Positions 34,876-43,980 of a DNA stretch of 56,440 nt are shown here, in pieces. Every line of letters begins with the position of its first letter. The stretch's first letter is position 1. The stretch covers positions 1 to 56,440 of the forward strand of contig CAZSTC010000005.1 in NCBI GenBank assembly GCA_964609795.1, written 5' to 3'. The notes under the pieces were generated by a model. The model worked only from the letters and a program-made list of their open reading frames with translations. It searched no databases and was not told the origin of the DNA. Position numbers and translations under genes: made by a program. This DNA comes from UBA1412 sp964609795. Its GTDB lineage: Bacteria; Verrucomicrobiota; Verrucomicrobiia; Limisphaerales; UBA1412.

Positions 34876-36788
34876 GACTGAGCCTTTCTTTGGTTGCTTT
34901 CGATCAATGCCAGTTCCTGAAATATTTTCCGGGCGATCGGTGCACAAGTCAGCCCTCCTGAAGCGCCCGATTCCACCAGGACAGAAATTGCATAGCGGGG
35001 CGATTCATAGGGCGCATAGGCTACAAACCAGGTATCCTTCCTCACCAGGCGATTGCCCTGCTTGACTTCTGCCGTGCCGGTTTTACCACAAACGCGCATT
35101 TCGTTGATTCGGGCTCTGCTTCCGGTCCCTTCACGGTCCTCCACATCCGCCAACATCGCATCCTGAATGAGTTTTAAGTTACGAGCGGAGACCTGCAGAT
35201 TTCCCCGAACCTTTCCGGAAGGATAAACTACCCCGGGCAATTTGTTAAGAGGATCCCACGATTCCAGACGCATGACCAAACGCGGCCAATAAATGGTACC
35301 GCCGTTGGCTATCGCCGCAGTCATCACGGCCATTTGAAGCGGGGTCACCGTAATATCACCCTGTCCAAGGCAAAGATTAGCCGTGTTGCCCGATGTCCAG
35401 GGTATCCCTCTTTTTCTCTGAGTTTCCAGAAAACCTGAATTGGGATAAAAACCGCTGACTTCCTGCATCGTTGGTATTCCGGTTTTTTCACCCAGGAAAA
35501 ACATCTTTCCCATCTCCATCAAACTGTTCAGACCACTATCCAGCCCCACTGAAATAAAATAAGCATTGCTGGAGCGAAGAAATGCCCGGCGAAAATTATA
35601 ATCTCCCGCAGGCGCCGTATCATCAATTCTGCGGCGCCCCAGTTGATAGGAGCCTTCACAGTATATAGTTTTTTCAGGATCAAGCCCTGATTCCAAAGCT
35701 GCCAATCCCACTACGATTTTAAAAATGGATCCCGGTGCATAAGCCCCGTAAGTAGCCCGGCACAGGGTGGGCATGGTATTTTCATCATTATAGACGGCCC
35801 AGTTTGCAGGCGTAATCTGTGGAATAAAAAAATTCGGATCATAAGAGGGTGCTGAAGCCAAAGCCAAAATATCTCCATTAGTAACATCCAGCACGACCAC
35901 TGCGCCCTTTACATCCGCTTTGGCCTCACTCAATGCCTGCTCGGCTACCTTTTGAACCTGTGCATCAATCGTTAAATACACATTTTGCCCTGCTACAGGG
36001 ATAATGAGTCGATTCTCTTCCTGTCTATAGCCGGTGTTATCCACTAGTACGCTTTTTGCACCCGGCAACCCTCGCAACTCTTTATCAAATACGCCTTCAA
36101 CACCCACTCTCCCAACATAATCCGGCATCTGGTAACTGTAAGGGATATCTTCTTCCTCAATTTGACGGCGCACAAGGAAACCCAACAAATGGCCACCCAC
36201 ACTGTTGAGTGGATACTGGCGAAACGCTTCCGTCTCGATACCCAAGCCCACCGGACGAACGGGACTCTCCATGAAACGCGCCAGGACTTCCGAAGAAACA
36301 TCTCTCATCACGTGTAACGGTAAAGCTCGAGTTTGCAGGTAATGCCTGTTAAAGCGCTCCTCATCTATAATAAGATTCACGCCCACAATTCGGCTCAACT
36401 CAGCAATGGTATTACTCGCCACATTAAACCGGGCCACGCGAGAACGCTCCATGATGGTCAGGTTGCTGTACTCGGGCATTTTCTTTAGACGCCTGTATTC
36501 TTCGTTAAAAAGTCCGGCCTTGGATAAATCTTTCACATATAAGCTGATGCTGTAAGCCGGGCGACTGGACGCCATAACCGTCCCGTTTTTATCGAAAATA
36601 CTCCCTCTCACCGCCGGCTCGCGAACCGTCCGATATGCCTGACTTTCCAATCGCTGAACATACTTGCCGGAACTGAATATCTGCAGATGCCACAAAACAG
36701 CCACCAACAGAAGAAGCCCCGACAGAATCATAATTGAAAAATTACGAATCTGTTTGTCCCCGCGACTGAGTTGATCTAAAACCAGCAT
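34872..36788 (-). CDS. mrdA: penicillin-binding protein 2
   Basis: Transpeptidase that crosslinks peptidoglycan for rod-shaped elongation. The 638-aa protein has one N-terminal transmembrane anchor (about residues 20-40), a dimerisation domain, and a transpeptidase domain with the catalytic Ser in APGSIFKIV, the SSN motif in RSSNAYF and KTGTAEV. Its stop overlaps the rodA start. It lies 11 bases after mreD, consistent with a mreBCD-mrdA-rodA operon. Confidence 0.96.
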   Translation of the reverse strand: MLVLDQLSRGDKQIRNFSIMILSGLLLLVAVLWHLQIFSSGKYVQRLESQAYRTVREPAVRGSIFDKNGTVMASSRPAYSISLYVKDLSKAGLFNEEYRRLKKMPEYSNLTIMERSRVARFNVASNTIAELSRIVGVNLIIDEERFNRHYLQTRALPLHVMRDVSSEVLARFMESPVRPVGLGIETEAFRQYPLNSVGGHLLGFLVRRQIEEEDIPYSYQMPDYVGRVGVEGVFDKELRGLPGAKSVLVDNTGYRQEENRLIIPVAGQNVYLTIDAQVQKVAEQALSEAKADVKGAVVVLDVTNGDILALASAPSYDPNFFIPQITPANWAVYNDENTMPTLCRATYGAYAPGSIFKIVVGLAALESGLDPEKTIYCEGSYQLGRRRIDDTAPAGDYNFRRAFLRSSNAYFISVGLDSGLNSLMEMGKMFFLGEKTGIPTMQEVSGFYPNSGFLETQRKRGIPWTSGNTANLCLGQGDITVTPLQMAVMTAAIANGGTIYWPRLVMRLESWDPLNKLPGVVYPSGKVRGNLQVSARNLKLIQDAMLADVEDREGTGSRARINEMRVCGKTGTAEVKQGNRLVRKDTWFVAYAPYESPRYAISVLVESGASGGLTCAPIARKIFQELALIESNQRKAQS

Positions 36789-36799
36789 AAGACTTGGCT

Positions 36800-37351
36800 C
36801 TAACTCTCCCTTCTGAGGATTTTACCTTCTTCCTTAAGGAAAAACCCTTTACCTGGTTCCGCATATTTCTGCATCAGGTATTCCATACCCCACACCATCA
36901 GGGGAGACGCCAAGGCTGTGAACATTCCTAAAACCGAAAAAACCCACAACAAAGACCATCCCATCATGGGTGCGACCTCCAGACCGGTCAATTGCAGCAA
37001 AGTTAAAAGCGGAACCGAAACCCCTGTGAGAAATCCTAAGAACGTCTGTACCCAGACCGCCTTGTACAAAATAACTTTCCGATATCGATAAACCACATAA
37101 GAAATCAATAAAAGCGATAATGTCGTCACTCCCAATGGATTGAGAGAGAAAGAATCATATAAATACCCCCCTGCCACGCAAACCAGAAACATCTCTCTCC
37201 AGCTTCGAAATAACGCACAGTACAACACCAAAGAAGGAAGAATATCCAACCTCACTCCCAGAAGCCGGTGGGGCCATTGAAACCAGGTCTGAAACCAGAT
37301 GACCAGCACACAGCTCAGCAGCAGGATAAGAATATTTTTGTGCCTCATCAT
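36800..37351 (-). CDS. mreD: rod shape-determining protein MreD
   Basis: Inner-membrane component of the elongation complex, about 183 aa with five hydrophobic helices. The N-terminal pattern with RLDILPSLVLYCALF and the GGYLYDSFSLNPLG segment are characteristic. The start is set at the ATG (37351) that overlaps the mreC stop as ATGA; the frame is open five codons further upstream. It lies 11 bases before mrdA. MreD is a fast-evolving family, so the call rests on pattern plus context. Confidence 0.88.
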   Translation of the reverse strand: MMRHKNILILLLSCVLVIWFQTWFQWPHRLLGVRLDILPSLVLYCALFRSWREMFLVCVAGGYLYDSFSLNPLGVTTLSLLLISYVVYRYRKVILYKAVWVQTFLGFLTGVSVPLLTLLQLTGLEVAPMMGWSLLWVFSVLGMFTALASPLMVWGMEYLMQKYAEPGKGFFLKEEGKILRRES

Positions 37352-38163
37352 TGTATAAGTATCCACACCTCTTCCAGAAGATTGGCATCTACAGCAAGCC
37401 TGACCCGCGCCTCTTTTTGTAAACCATATTCTCCTTCAACGCTCTCTTCGATTGTCCCGATGTAGAGTCCTGGCGGGAACATACTCCCCATACCGCTGGT
37501 GTAAACTCGATAGCCCGGAAGCAGCGGTTGCTGGCCTCCGGATAAATAGGAAAGCCGTACGGATGTCGGGTCCAGGGAGGATGCTTCCATCGGCTGTATT
37601 ACACCGGAACTGCGTGTCTCACCTACAACAGCACTTACTAGGCAATTGGGGTCTCCCATCAAGACAACTTTGGATTTCCATTTACCCACCTCCAGAACCC
37701 TGCCTATCAGGACAGCCTCGCCCAGAGTAGCTAATACAGGCTGGTTGGGTTGGATACCTGAAGAACTCCCGGCGTCTATCATAATCATTCTCCACCAGTT
37801 GGAGGGCTCACGAGCGATGACTCGGGCCAGTTTGAGCTTCCATGGAGTACTCTGCTGGAAATTCAGCGCCTGACGCAAACGCGCATTTTCATTCTCCAAT
37901 TCTTTGAGCCTTAATAGCTCGAGCTGATTCGTTGAAGACTGGGCTTTCAGGAGTTGATTTTCCAGAACAAGCTGGCTTTGGAAAACAAAACGATTTTTGA
38001 CCGCGCTTCCCAGATCTCCCACTAGGCTGGCCGTCATACTGAACGGATACAAAAGGACAGTGCCGATGTTTTTGGCTCCCGAAGTCCATCGCTGAATACA
38101 AAGGAGCAACAACACCGCTAATATGAGTATCCCAAATACTGCCGTTCGGCTTTTTCTAAACAT
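37348..38163 (-). CDS. mreC: rod shape-determining protein MreC
   Basis: Membrane-anchored periplasmic scaffold linking MreB with the peptidoglycan synthases, 271 aa. An N-terminal transmembrane helix (about 8-25) is followed by a coiled coil (about 65-100, with LKELENENARLRQAL) and the beta-rich MreC domain with GSSSGIQPNQPVL and SSGVIQPM. Its stop overlaps mreD (ATGA). A 105-base gap separates it from mreB; a small frame with a poorly spaced SD-like site there was rejected. Confidence 0.93.
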   Translation of the reverse strand: MFRKSRTAVFGILILAVLLLLCIQRWTSGAKNIGTVLLYPFSMTASLVGDLGSAVKNRFVFQSQLVLENQLLKAQSSTNQLELLRLKELENENARLRQALNFQQSTPWKLKLARVIAREPSNWWRMIMIDAGSSSGIQPNQPVLATLGEAVLIGRVLEVGKWKSKVVLMGDPNCLVSAVVGETRSSGVIQPMEASSLDPTSVRLSYLSGGQQPLLPGYRVYTSGMGSMFPPGLYIGTIEESVEGEYGLQKEARVRLAVDANLLEEVWILIQ

Positions 38164-38268
38164 TCACCGTTACGTTACTGCATACGCAAACGCAACGCCT
38201 TGGGCAAAAGAAACGACTGCAGCACCCCTCCTCGGGGAATGCCGACGCATTCGAACCATCCTTGTTCT

Positions 38269-39270
38269 TCAGAAGAGATGAAAATTCTGCAAAGCCCTTC
38301 CTGTCCCTTCCGCAACCGCACTTAAAGGGTCATCGGCTATATGTACCGGCAAGCCGGTCTCATCAGAAATGAGCTTATTGATATTTCTCAGCAGGGCTCC
38401 GCCTCCGGCCATCATGATTCCTCTATCAACGAGGTCTGCAGCCAACTGAGGTGGGCAACGCTCCAATGTAATCCTGACCGACTCCAAAATGCTGGAAAGC
38501 GGCTCTTGTAAAGCTTCTCGTATTTCTTCTGAACGAATGTTGGTCGTTTTCGGGAGCCCTTTCCCCAAGTCCAGACCCTTGACCTCCATAGTCAACTCCT
38601 GGTCCAGCGGATAGGCCGACCCGATGCGTATCTTAATCTCTTCGGCCATGCGTTCGCCAATTAACAAATTATAAGCCCTCTTCATGTGGGCGATGATAGC
38701 TTCATTAAACTCATCGCCTCCCACTCTCAAGCTGCGACTGGAAACCATTCCCTTCAGAGAAATGATAGCTATTTCACAAGTACCCCCACCGATATCCACG
38801 ATCATGTTGGCCGCAGGTTCCTCCACCGGCATTCCCACTCCAATGGCCGAAGCCAAAGGCTGGTCTATCGTTTGAACTTCCCGGGCACCAGCATGAAGTG
38901 CCGAATCTTTAACAGCCCTTCGTTCCACTTCTGTAATTCCAGAGGGAACTGCAACCAACACTCGAGCTGAGATAAGTTTTCGATGGTGTACTTTCTGGAT
39001 AAAACACCGAAGCATAGCCTCGGTAACCTCAAAATCCGCTATCACACCATCCTTCATTGGACGGATCGCCCGTATGCCTTCAGGAGTTTTTCCAAGCATT
39101 GCCTTGGCCGCTGAGCCAATAGCAACTACCTCACCCGTTTCCTTGTGAACAGCCACCACTGAAGGCTCTCGCAATACGATGCCCCTATCCCTAACATAAA
39201 CAAGGGAGTTCGCTGTCCCCAAGTCTATGCCAATATCGTTTGTAAAAAGGCTTTTAAGTTGTGATAACAT
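38269..39270 (-). CDS. mreB: actin-like rod shape-determining protein MreB
   Basis: Actin homologue that forms membrane-bound filaments guiding lateral wall synthesis, 333 aa. Nucleotide-binding motifs are visible: phosphate 1 in IGIDLGTANSLVYV, connect 1 and phosphate 2 in VDIGGGTCEIAII, and the adenosine motif in IMMAGGGALLRNI. It is the first gene of the rod-shape cluster. A candidate promoter TTGACT-18-TAAACT lies just upstream. Confidence 0.97.
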   Translation of the reverse strand: MLSQLKSLFTNDIGIDLGTANSLVYVRDRGIVLREPSVVAVHKETGEVVAIGSAAKAMLGKTPEGIRAIRPMKDGVIADFEVTEAMLRCFIQKVHHRKLISARVLVAVPSGITEVERRAVKDSALHAGAREVQTIDQPLASAIGVGMPVEEPAANMIVDIGGGTCEIAIISLKGMVSSRSLRVGGDEFNEAIIAHMKRAYNLLIGERMAEEIKIRIGSAYPLDQELTMEVKGLDLGKGLPKTTNIRSEEIREALQEPLSSILESVRITLERCPPQLAADLVDRGIMMAGGGALLRNINKLISDETGLPVHIADDPLSAVAEGTGRALQNFHLF

Positions 39271-39297
39271 GCACCAGAGCCTATAAAAAGCAGACGT

Positions 39298-39327
39298 AGT
39301 TTAACCGCTTATTTAGATACAAGTCAA
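39298..39327 (-). promoter_or_regulatory. candidate promoter for the mreB cluster
   Basis: On the minus strand TTGACT (39322-39327, 5/6) and TAAACT (39298-39303, 4/6) are 18 bases apart, ending 27 bases before the mreB ATG. This fits transcription of mreB and the genes after it. No strong terminator follows purM, so read-through is possible. Confidence 0.45.
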
Positions 39328-39373
39328 GTTTCTTCAAAACTTAATTAAGGAAACCTCTGAAGGAGGCCGGTTT

Positions 39374-40426
39374 TCACACCATTTTGGTTACCCCGGACCC
39401 GGATATCACCTCTCCAATATGCCAGGCTTTGTGTTTCATCTTCTTGATATCATCTAAAACAGCATCAGCCTGCTGCCCCGAAACAAGGGCAACCATGCCA
39501 ACTCCCATATTGAAAACCTGATATATCTCCGATTCATCTATGGAACCGGACTCCTGAATCAGCTTAAAAATGGGCAACACGGGCCACGTACCCTTCTCAA
39601 TCACGGCATCGCAGTTACGGGGCAACACCCGCGGTATATTATCGATGAATCCCCCACCCGTAATGTGAGCAAAACCCTTCAATACGCGGGGTGCTTTAGG
39701 CTTATTGTACTTCTTCAAAAGCATCTGAATCACATTCCCATAGCTTATGTGAACCTTAAGCAACTCCGCTCCAAGCGTAGTTTTGAGGCCGGCCGGTTTG
39801 GAATCCAACTCCAACCCCATCTTTTCCAGGAAGATTTTGCGGGCCAATGAATATCCGTTTGTATGGAGGCCGCTGGACGCGATTCCAATTAACCGATCTC
39901 CCTTTTTAATCCCCTTCCCATCAAGCAAATCGGATTTCTCAACCACGCCGACGATTGTTCCGGACACATCATATTCACCCGGAGCATAAAAATCGGGCAT
40001 CTGAGCGGTCTCTCCACCAATGAGAGCACAATGGTTCTCCTTGCAAGCTTTGGCAAAGCCACTGATCAATTGAGGAAACACCTTCGCATCCAGCTTGCCG
40101 GTCCCAATGTAATCCAGGAAAAAGAGCGGTTCGGCTCCCATGACTGAAATATCTCCCACACAATGATTCACTAAATCCGCACCGACGGTATTGTGTTTAT
40201 TCATTGCAAAAGCAATCTTCAACTTGGTGCCAACTCCATCCACGCTGGAAACCAAAACAGGCTGTTTATATTGGCTTGCCTTGAGAGCAAATAGTCCCCC
40301 AAAACCACCTACCTTCCCGAGAACTTCGGGACGATGAGTCGAAGCTAATAACTTGGGGAGTTTGGATTTTACCGCATTGCCGAGGTCTATATCCACTCCG
40401 GCTTGAGCATAAGCTTTTTTCTTCAC
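39374..40426 (-). CDS. purM: phosphoribosylformylglycinamidine cyclo-ligase
   Basis: AIR synthetase, the fifth step of purine synthesis, converting FGAM to AIR with ATP. The 350-aa protein has YAQAGVDIDLGN, SSVDGVGTKLKIAF, GADLVNHCVGDISVMGAEPL and GGETAQMPDFY, and the C-terminal GGGFIDNIPRVLP. The start is a GTG at 40426. It is alone among purine genes here, between a CapK-like gene and mreB. A PurM-fold protein, thiL, is also present in this window and is distinct from it. Confidence 0.96.
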   Translation of the reverse strand: MKKKAYAQAGVDIDLGNAVKSKLPKLLASTHRPEVLGKVGGFGGLFALKASQYKQPVLVSSVDGVGTKLKIAFAMNKHNTVGADLVNHCVGDISVMGAEPLFFLDYIGTGKLDAKVFPQLISGFAKACKENHCALIGGETAQMPDFYAPGEYDVSGTIVGVVEKSDLLDGKGIKKGDRLIGIASSGLHTNGYSLARKIFLEKMGLELDSKPAGLKTTLGAELLKVHISYGNVIQMLLKKYNKPKAPRVLKGFAHITGGGFIDNIPRVLPRNCDAVIEKGTWPVLPIFKLIQESGSIDESEIYQVFNMGVGMVALVSGQQADAVLDDIKKMKHKAWHIGEVISGSGVTKMV

Positions 40427-40529
40427 AATTTATCCAGTTAAAATGTTATTTTGCCAGGCAAGAGAATCCCGCCGCTCTTATCCAAACGGGAAAACCGGTT
40501 CTTCGCAAGCTTCAAATGCAATTTGGGAA

Positions 40530-41960
40530 TTATTTTTCACCACTCTTTACTCCCTCACTGATATTGGGAGAAGGCAATTCGCTCACGAGCCAACGATGTT
40601 TTCCCCGAGCAGTCCGTTCCGTTTCATCTACGGCTCTGAAGCTCACTTCAAAGTCATCACCAAGCTTCTTCCTTACCCCTGCACGAATAAACTCAAGCTG
40701 AGATGCTCCGAACTGAGGGGTGGGCTTATAGCGGAACTCAGCAATTCCGGGCTCTTTTTGATAAAACTGCACCGCATAGAGATGGTCAAAAACATCATCA
40801 TGCATGTTGAACATCGTTAGAGAAATCCTTCTTCCCGTCGCGCTGATCAAAAATTCCTGCTCCCTTCCGGCTATTTCCGTCGCAGCCAACCAGGGCAGCT
40901 CATGCGGATAATCCGCCGTAGCCGCTTTCACATAGTCTCCGGTGCGATACCGGATAAGAGGCATAGCATGGTTGTGAAAGGACGTAGCGATCACCTCTTG
41001 GTACCCCTCCTCATCGGCAGGCCCCAACTCCGTGTAGCCGTAAGTCGGCCAAAAATAGAAAAGCGACGTACTGCCCCCTTCTCCAGCCAATACGGCTCGC
41101 TCAGAATGGCCATACCAACGATAAACCCGACATCCAAAAACCTTTTCGAGCATCCTCTTCTGAGGAAGGTTCAAACGTTCCGAACCGCACAGAAGCGCTT
41201 TCAACGGGACTCGCCAGGATTGGCGGCTCTGGTCCAAATACTCTGCTATCTGCAAGGCTGCCGAAGGGTATACATGAAGAAAATCGGGCTTAAACGCCTC
41301 AATTCTCTCCAAATATTCCGGCATTCTCTCAACCGTCAAGTGAGCTGAAGACATCAGAAGCCAGTTCCGGGTCGCATCATAAGAGTAAATACGCCCTGAT
41401 GAGGATTGCGTTGTCACATGCCCACGGATCAACACCAACCGAGCTCCGATTTGCCATCCGGCCCGCTGCCACATAGCCTCCAAAAAAGCCTGTTCCTTCG
41501 GGCGGCTGACTCCTTTTTCGAGGTAAAAACCAACCGGAACTCCGGTAGAACCGCCCGTCGTAATATAAAGCCGCCTGGAGGCAGGGTGTTCCAAGGAAAC
41601 AAATTCCTCCAGATGTTCCTGAATATCCCTCTTTTCAAGTAAGGGCGCGGAGGCTATATCTTCCGGATCAAATACCTTTTCGGGATGGAACTTTGCTTGG
41701 GAAAAGGCCTTTCGATACCAGGTACACGAGCTCTGTGCCCTCATTAAGGTAGAGCGTATCTGCTTTAGCTGGTATTCGCGAATATCCTCCTCATCCCAAT
41801 CCAGGGATTCGCGGATAAGACGCTTGAATTGAGAGTAACCTTTACCCCACTTCCACTTCTCAGGAAGAATACGATAAACCGCCCCCAGAAAGGTCTTCAT
41901 CCCATCTGGAACGGAATCGTATGCTTTTAAAAGCGGATAAAGCTTATCTTCCAGCGACAT
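40530..41960 (-). CDS. CapK/PaaK-like adenylate-forming enzyme
   Basis: A 476-aa protein of the phenylacetate-CoA ligase-like (PaaK/CapK) branch of the ANL superfamily, with the ATP-binding loop TTGGSTGVPVGFY, a GHSE motif in WYGHSERAVLAGEG and RYRTGDYV. These enzymes activate a carboxylate as acyl-adenylate and are often found with capsule or natural-product genes. No such cluster is evident beyond purM and an alpha-L-fucosidase, so substrate and product are unknown. It is 74 bases after the fucosidase gene. Confidence 0.85.
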   Translation of the reverse strand: MSLEDKLYPLLKAYDSVPDGMKTFLGAVYRILPEKWKWGKGYSQFKRLIRESLDWDEEDIREYQLKQIRSTLMRAQSSCTWYRKAFSQAKFHPEKVFDPEDIASAPLLEKRDIQEHLEEFVSLEHPASRRLYITTGGSTGVPVGFYLEKGVSRPKEQAFLEAMWQRAGWQIGARLVLIRGHVTTQSSSGRIYSYDATRNWLLMSSAHLTVERMPEYLERIEAFKPDFLHVYPSAALQIAEYLDQSRQSWRVPLKALLCGSERLNLPQKRMLEKVFGCRVYRWYGHSERAVLAGEGGSTSLFYFWPTYGYTELGPADEEGYQEVIATSFHNHAMPLIRYRTGDYVKAATADYPHELPWLAATEIAGREQEFLISATGRRISLTMFNMHDDVFDHLYAVQFYQKEPGIAEFRYKPTPQFGASQLEFIRAGVRKKLGDDFEVSFRAVDETERTARGKHRWLVSELPSPNISEGVKSGEK

Positions 41961-41986
41961 CTCAATTCAATTAGGTAACTATCTCT

Positions 41987-42022
41987 CCGGCCAGCACCTC
42001 ACACATAGAAAGCGCTGACCGG
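41987..42022. repeat. imperfect inverted repeat after the fucosidase gene
   Basis: CCGGCCAGC (41987-41995) faces GCTGACCGG (42014-42022), a nine-pair stem with one G-T wobble and an 18-base loop. It lies between the fucosidase stop and the CapK-like start. No T-run follows, so it may be an mRNA end-protecting hairpin rather than a classical terminator. Confidence 0.35.
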
Positions 42023-42034
42023 AAAGCAGATTCT

Positions 42035-43822
42035 CTATTCTAATTTTTTCGCCTTAATATCCCGAATATTTACGGGAGACCACGTTGCATCCGCGCTACG
42101 TACCAGAAGCTGAATCGTCTGACCGGCCTCAAATTCGAACACCCCCAGAGAAACCGGTTCGCTGAACTTCTCATAGCTGCCTGTGCTTTTGATCGTAACA
42201 GGGCTGACCCTGTCGCCCACCACCACTTCTATCACCGTATCACCTTGGCCGGCAAGAGGGCTAAAAAGCTCAAACTTGCCCGCGTTTTTCAGTTTAAAAC
42301 TCCATGAGAAAGAATCTTTGGAATCCGTCCAGTAACCGATATTGTCCTTGCCATCTTTTTGCTCAACAATGACTTTTCCGATGAGTTCGGCTTCGCTCAC
42401 GGCAAGCTCGAAATCTTTACTTCCATCAAAGGTCAAGGGGATGGACTCTACATTCAAAAACCCTTTTAACTTCAGTGAAATAACCTCCGGTCTTTCAAGG
42501 TTTCCGGGAGTTCTGCCGGGCACTTTGACCCATACCCCGGAATCATCTATTTGGGTACCGACCGGAACGGGCTCCCATAGCAAATTTGCGCTGAGAACAT
42601 CATTGCGAAGCCCGGGCAATAAAAGAGTTCCATCTTCTGGCCAATTAAATACATGCAGGTACAGGCGCACGCCATCGGGCTCTAAGCGCTTCGTGCAGCG
42701 ACCCCAGGACAGCTTTTTGAAAGGACTTGCTGTAGTATTGTAAATACTCTCTCCATTAATATGCATCCAATTACCAACTTCCCCGAAACATTCCACAGTC
42801 GCTTCGGGAATACTGCCATCGGCCTTGGGGCCCATGTTGATGAGGTAATTTCCCCCTTTGGAAGCAATGTCTACCAGGTTTTTAATGACTTTTTCGGGAG
42901 ATTTCCAGTTTTGATCATGCTCTGAGTACCCCCAGGTATTGTTCAGCGTCATGCACACCTCCCAATCACGACCATCCGCATACCCCGTGGCAGGGATATG
43001 TTGTTCTGGCGTCGCAGAGTCACCATGGAAACCACCGCCCAGGCGGTCGTTCATTATGATCCCGGGCTGGAGTTCATGGGCCAGCTTGAAGAGAGGTTCC
43101 GCCAGCTCCGGCGTCATGTTAGCAGGAGTATCCCACCAGATAATGTCAATCTTGCCGTAATTGCTGAGAATTTCCCTGGTTTGCGGGATCGCTATTTCAT
43201 TTATGTACTTGGCAAAATCCCCCTTCTGGGCATCGTCCCACTTATTCTTGTAGGCACCCCCGCCCGGGTGTGTCCAGTCCTGCGCTTGGGAATAGTAAAA
43301 CCCGAACTTCATGCCATGTTTATGGCAGGCTTCGGCCAATGGAGCGATTAAATCTTTACCATACGGAGTACCATCCACCACGTCCCAGTTGCTGGCCTTG
43401 GTATCAAAAAGAGCAAAGCCATCGTGGTGTTTGGACGTAATCACGATGTACTTCATCCCGGCCTTCTTAGCCATAATCACCCATTGCTCGGGCGTGTAGT
43501 TTACCGGATTAAACTTCTCAGAGTAGGCCTTGTAATCGGCAACGGGAATCTCCATGTCGTTCAAAATCCACTCGCCGGCTCCCCCAGTCTGCTTACCATT
43601 ATGGGAACCTGCCAGAGCCGCATAGACACCCCAATGAATAAACATTCCGAACTTGGCTTCTCTCCACCAGGCCATCCGCTCATCGTGCTCAGCCTTGCTT
43701 TCCACCGGCTGGGTAATGACGGGTTGAGATTTCGTTTCTTCGGCCACGGACGCCAAGGGTGACACGCTCACCCATGCCGCCAGCAACGCTGCAGCACTTA
43801 TTTTCTTAGTTAAACTTTTCAT
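42035..43822 (-). CDS. exported GH29 alpha-L-fucosidase
   Basis: Hydrolyses terminal alpha-L-fucose residues from polysaccharides or glycoproteins. The 595-aa protein has a Sec signal peptide ending near SVAEE, then the GH29 catalytic barrel with WWREAKFGMFIHWGVY, YIVITSKHHDGFALFD and the likely nucleophile Asp in IDIIWWDTPANM, followed by a C-terminal beta-sandwich with a predicted carbohydrate-binding-like fold. Retaining mechanism is known for the family. An acid/base residue cannot be assigned by eye. The gene is in a 158-base gap from the phosphatase downstream of its start. Confidence 0.93.
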   Translation of the reverse strand: MKSLTKKISAAALLAAWVSVSPLASVAEETKSQPVITQPVESKAEHDERMAWWREAKFGMFIHWGVYAALAGSHNGKQTGGAGEWILNDMEIPVADYKAYSEKFNPVNYTPEQWVIMAKKAGMKYIVITSKHHDGFALFDTKASNWDVVDGTPYGKDLIAPLAEACHKHGMKFGFYYSQAQDWTHPGGGAYKNKWDDAQKGDFAKYINEIAIPQTREILSNYGKIDIIWWDTPANMTPELAEPLFKLAHELQPGIIMNDRLGGGFHGDSATPEQHIPATGYADGRDWEVCMTLNNTWGYSEHDQNWKSPEKVIKNLVDIASKGGNYLINMGPKADGSIPEATVECFGEVGNWMHINGESIYNTTASPFKKLSWGRCTKRLEPDGVRLYLHVFNWPEDGTLLLPGLRNDVLSANLLWEPVPVGTQIDDSGVWVKVPGRTPGNLERPEVISLKLKGFLNVESIPLTFDGSKDFELAVSEAELIGKVIVEQKDGKDNIGYWTDSKDSFSWSFKLKNAGKFELFSPLAGQGDTVIEVVVGDRVSPVTIKSTGSYEKFSEPVSLGVFEFEAGQTIQLLVRSADATWSPVNIRDIKAKKLE

Positions 43823-43980
43823 AATTAAATAAAAATTATCGGGTCAGATATTGGCAAAACAGACACTTTTTGGCAAGGCTTATCAGCCTTTCAGGAACGC
43901 CACATCCCCGAATATCCGCCACTCACTCTTCTTCCCTCTCCTGACGCATTAAAAATCTTCCAAAATGAAAGCTGCGAGGC

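Noticed and set aside
38164..38268. small GTG frame (16 codons) with a GGAGG-like sequence between mreB and mreC
   Set aside because: The purine-rich site is only about one base from the GTG, which is too close for a ribosome-binding site, and the peptide has no features.
43883..43898. hairpin AAGGCT-TATC-AGCCTT upstream of the fucosidase as a terminator
   Set aside because: It has only a six-pair stem and no T-run in the minus direction; not enough to call a terminator.
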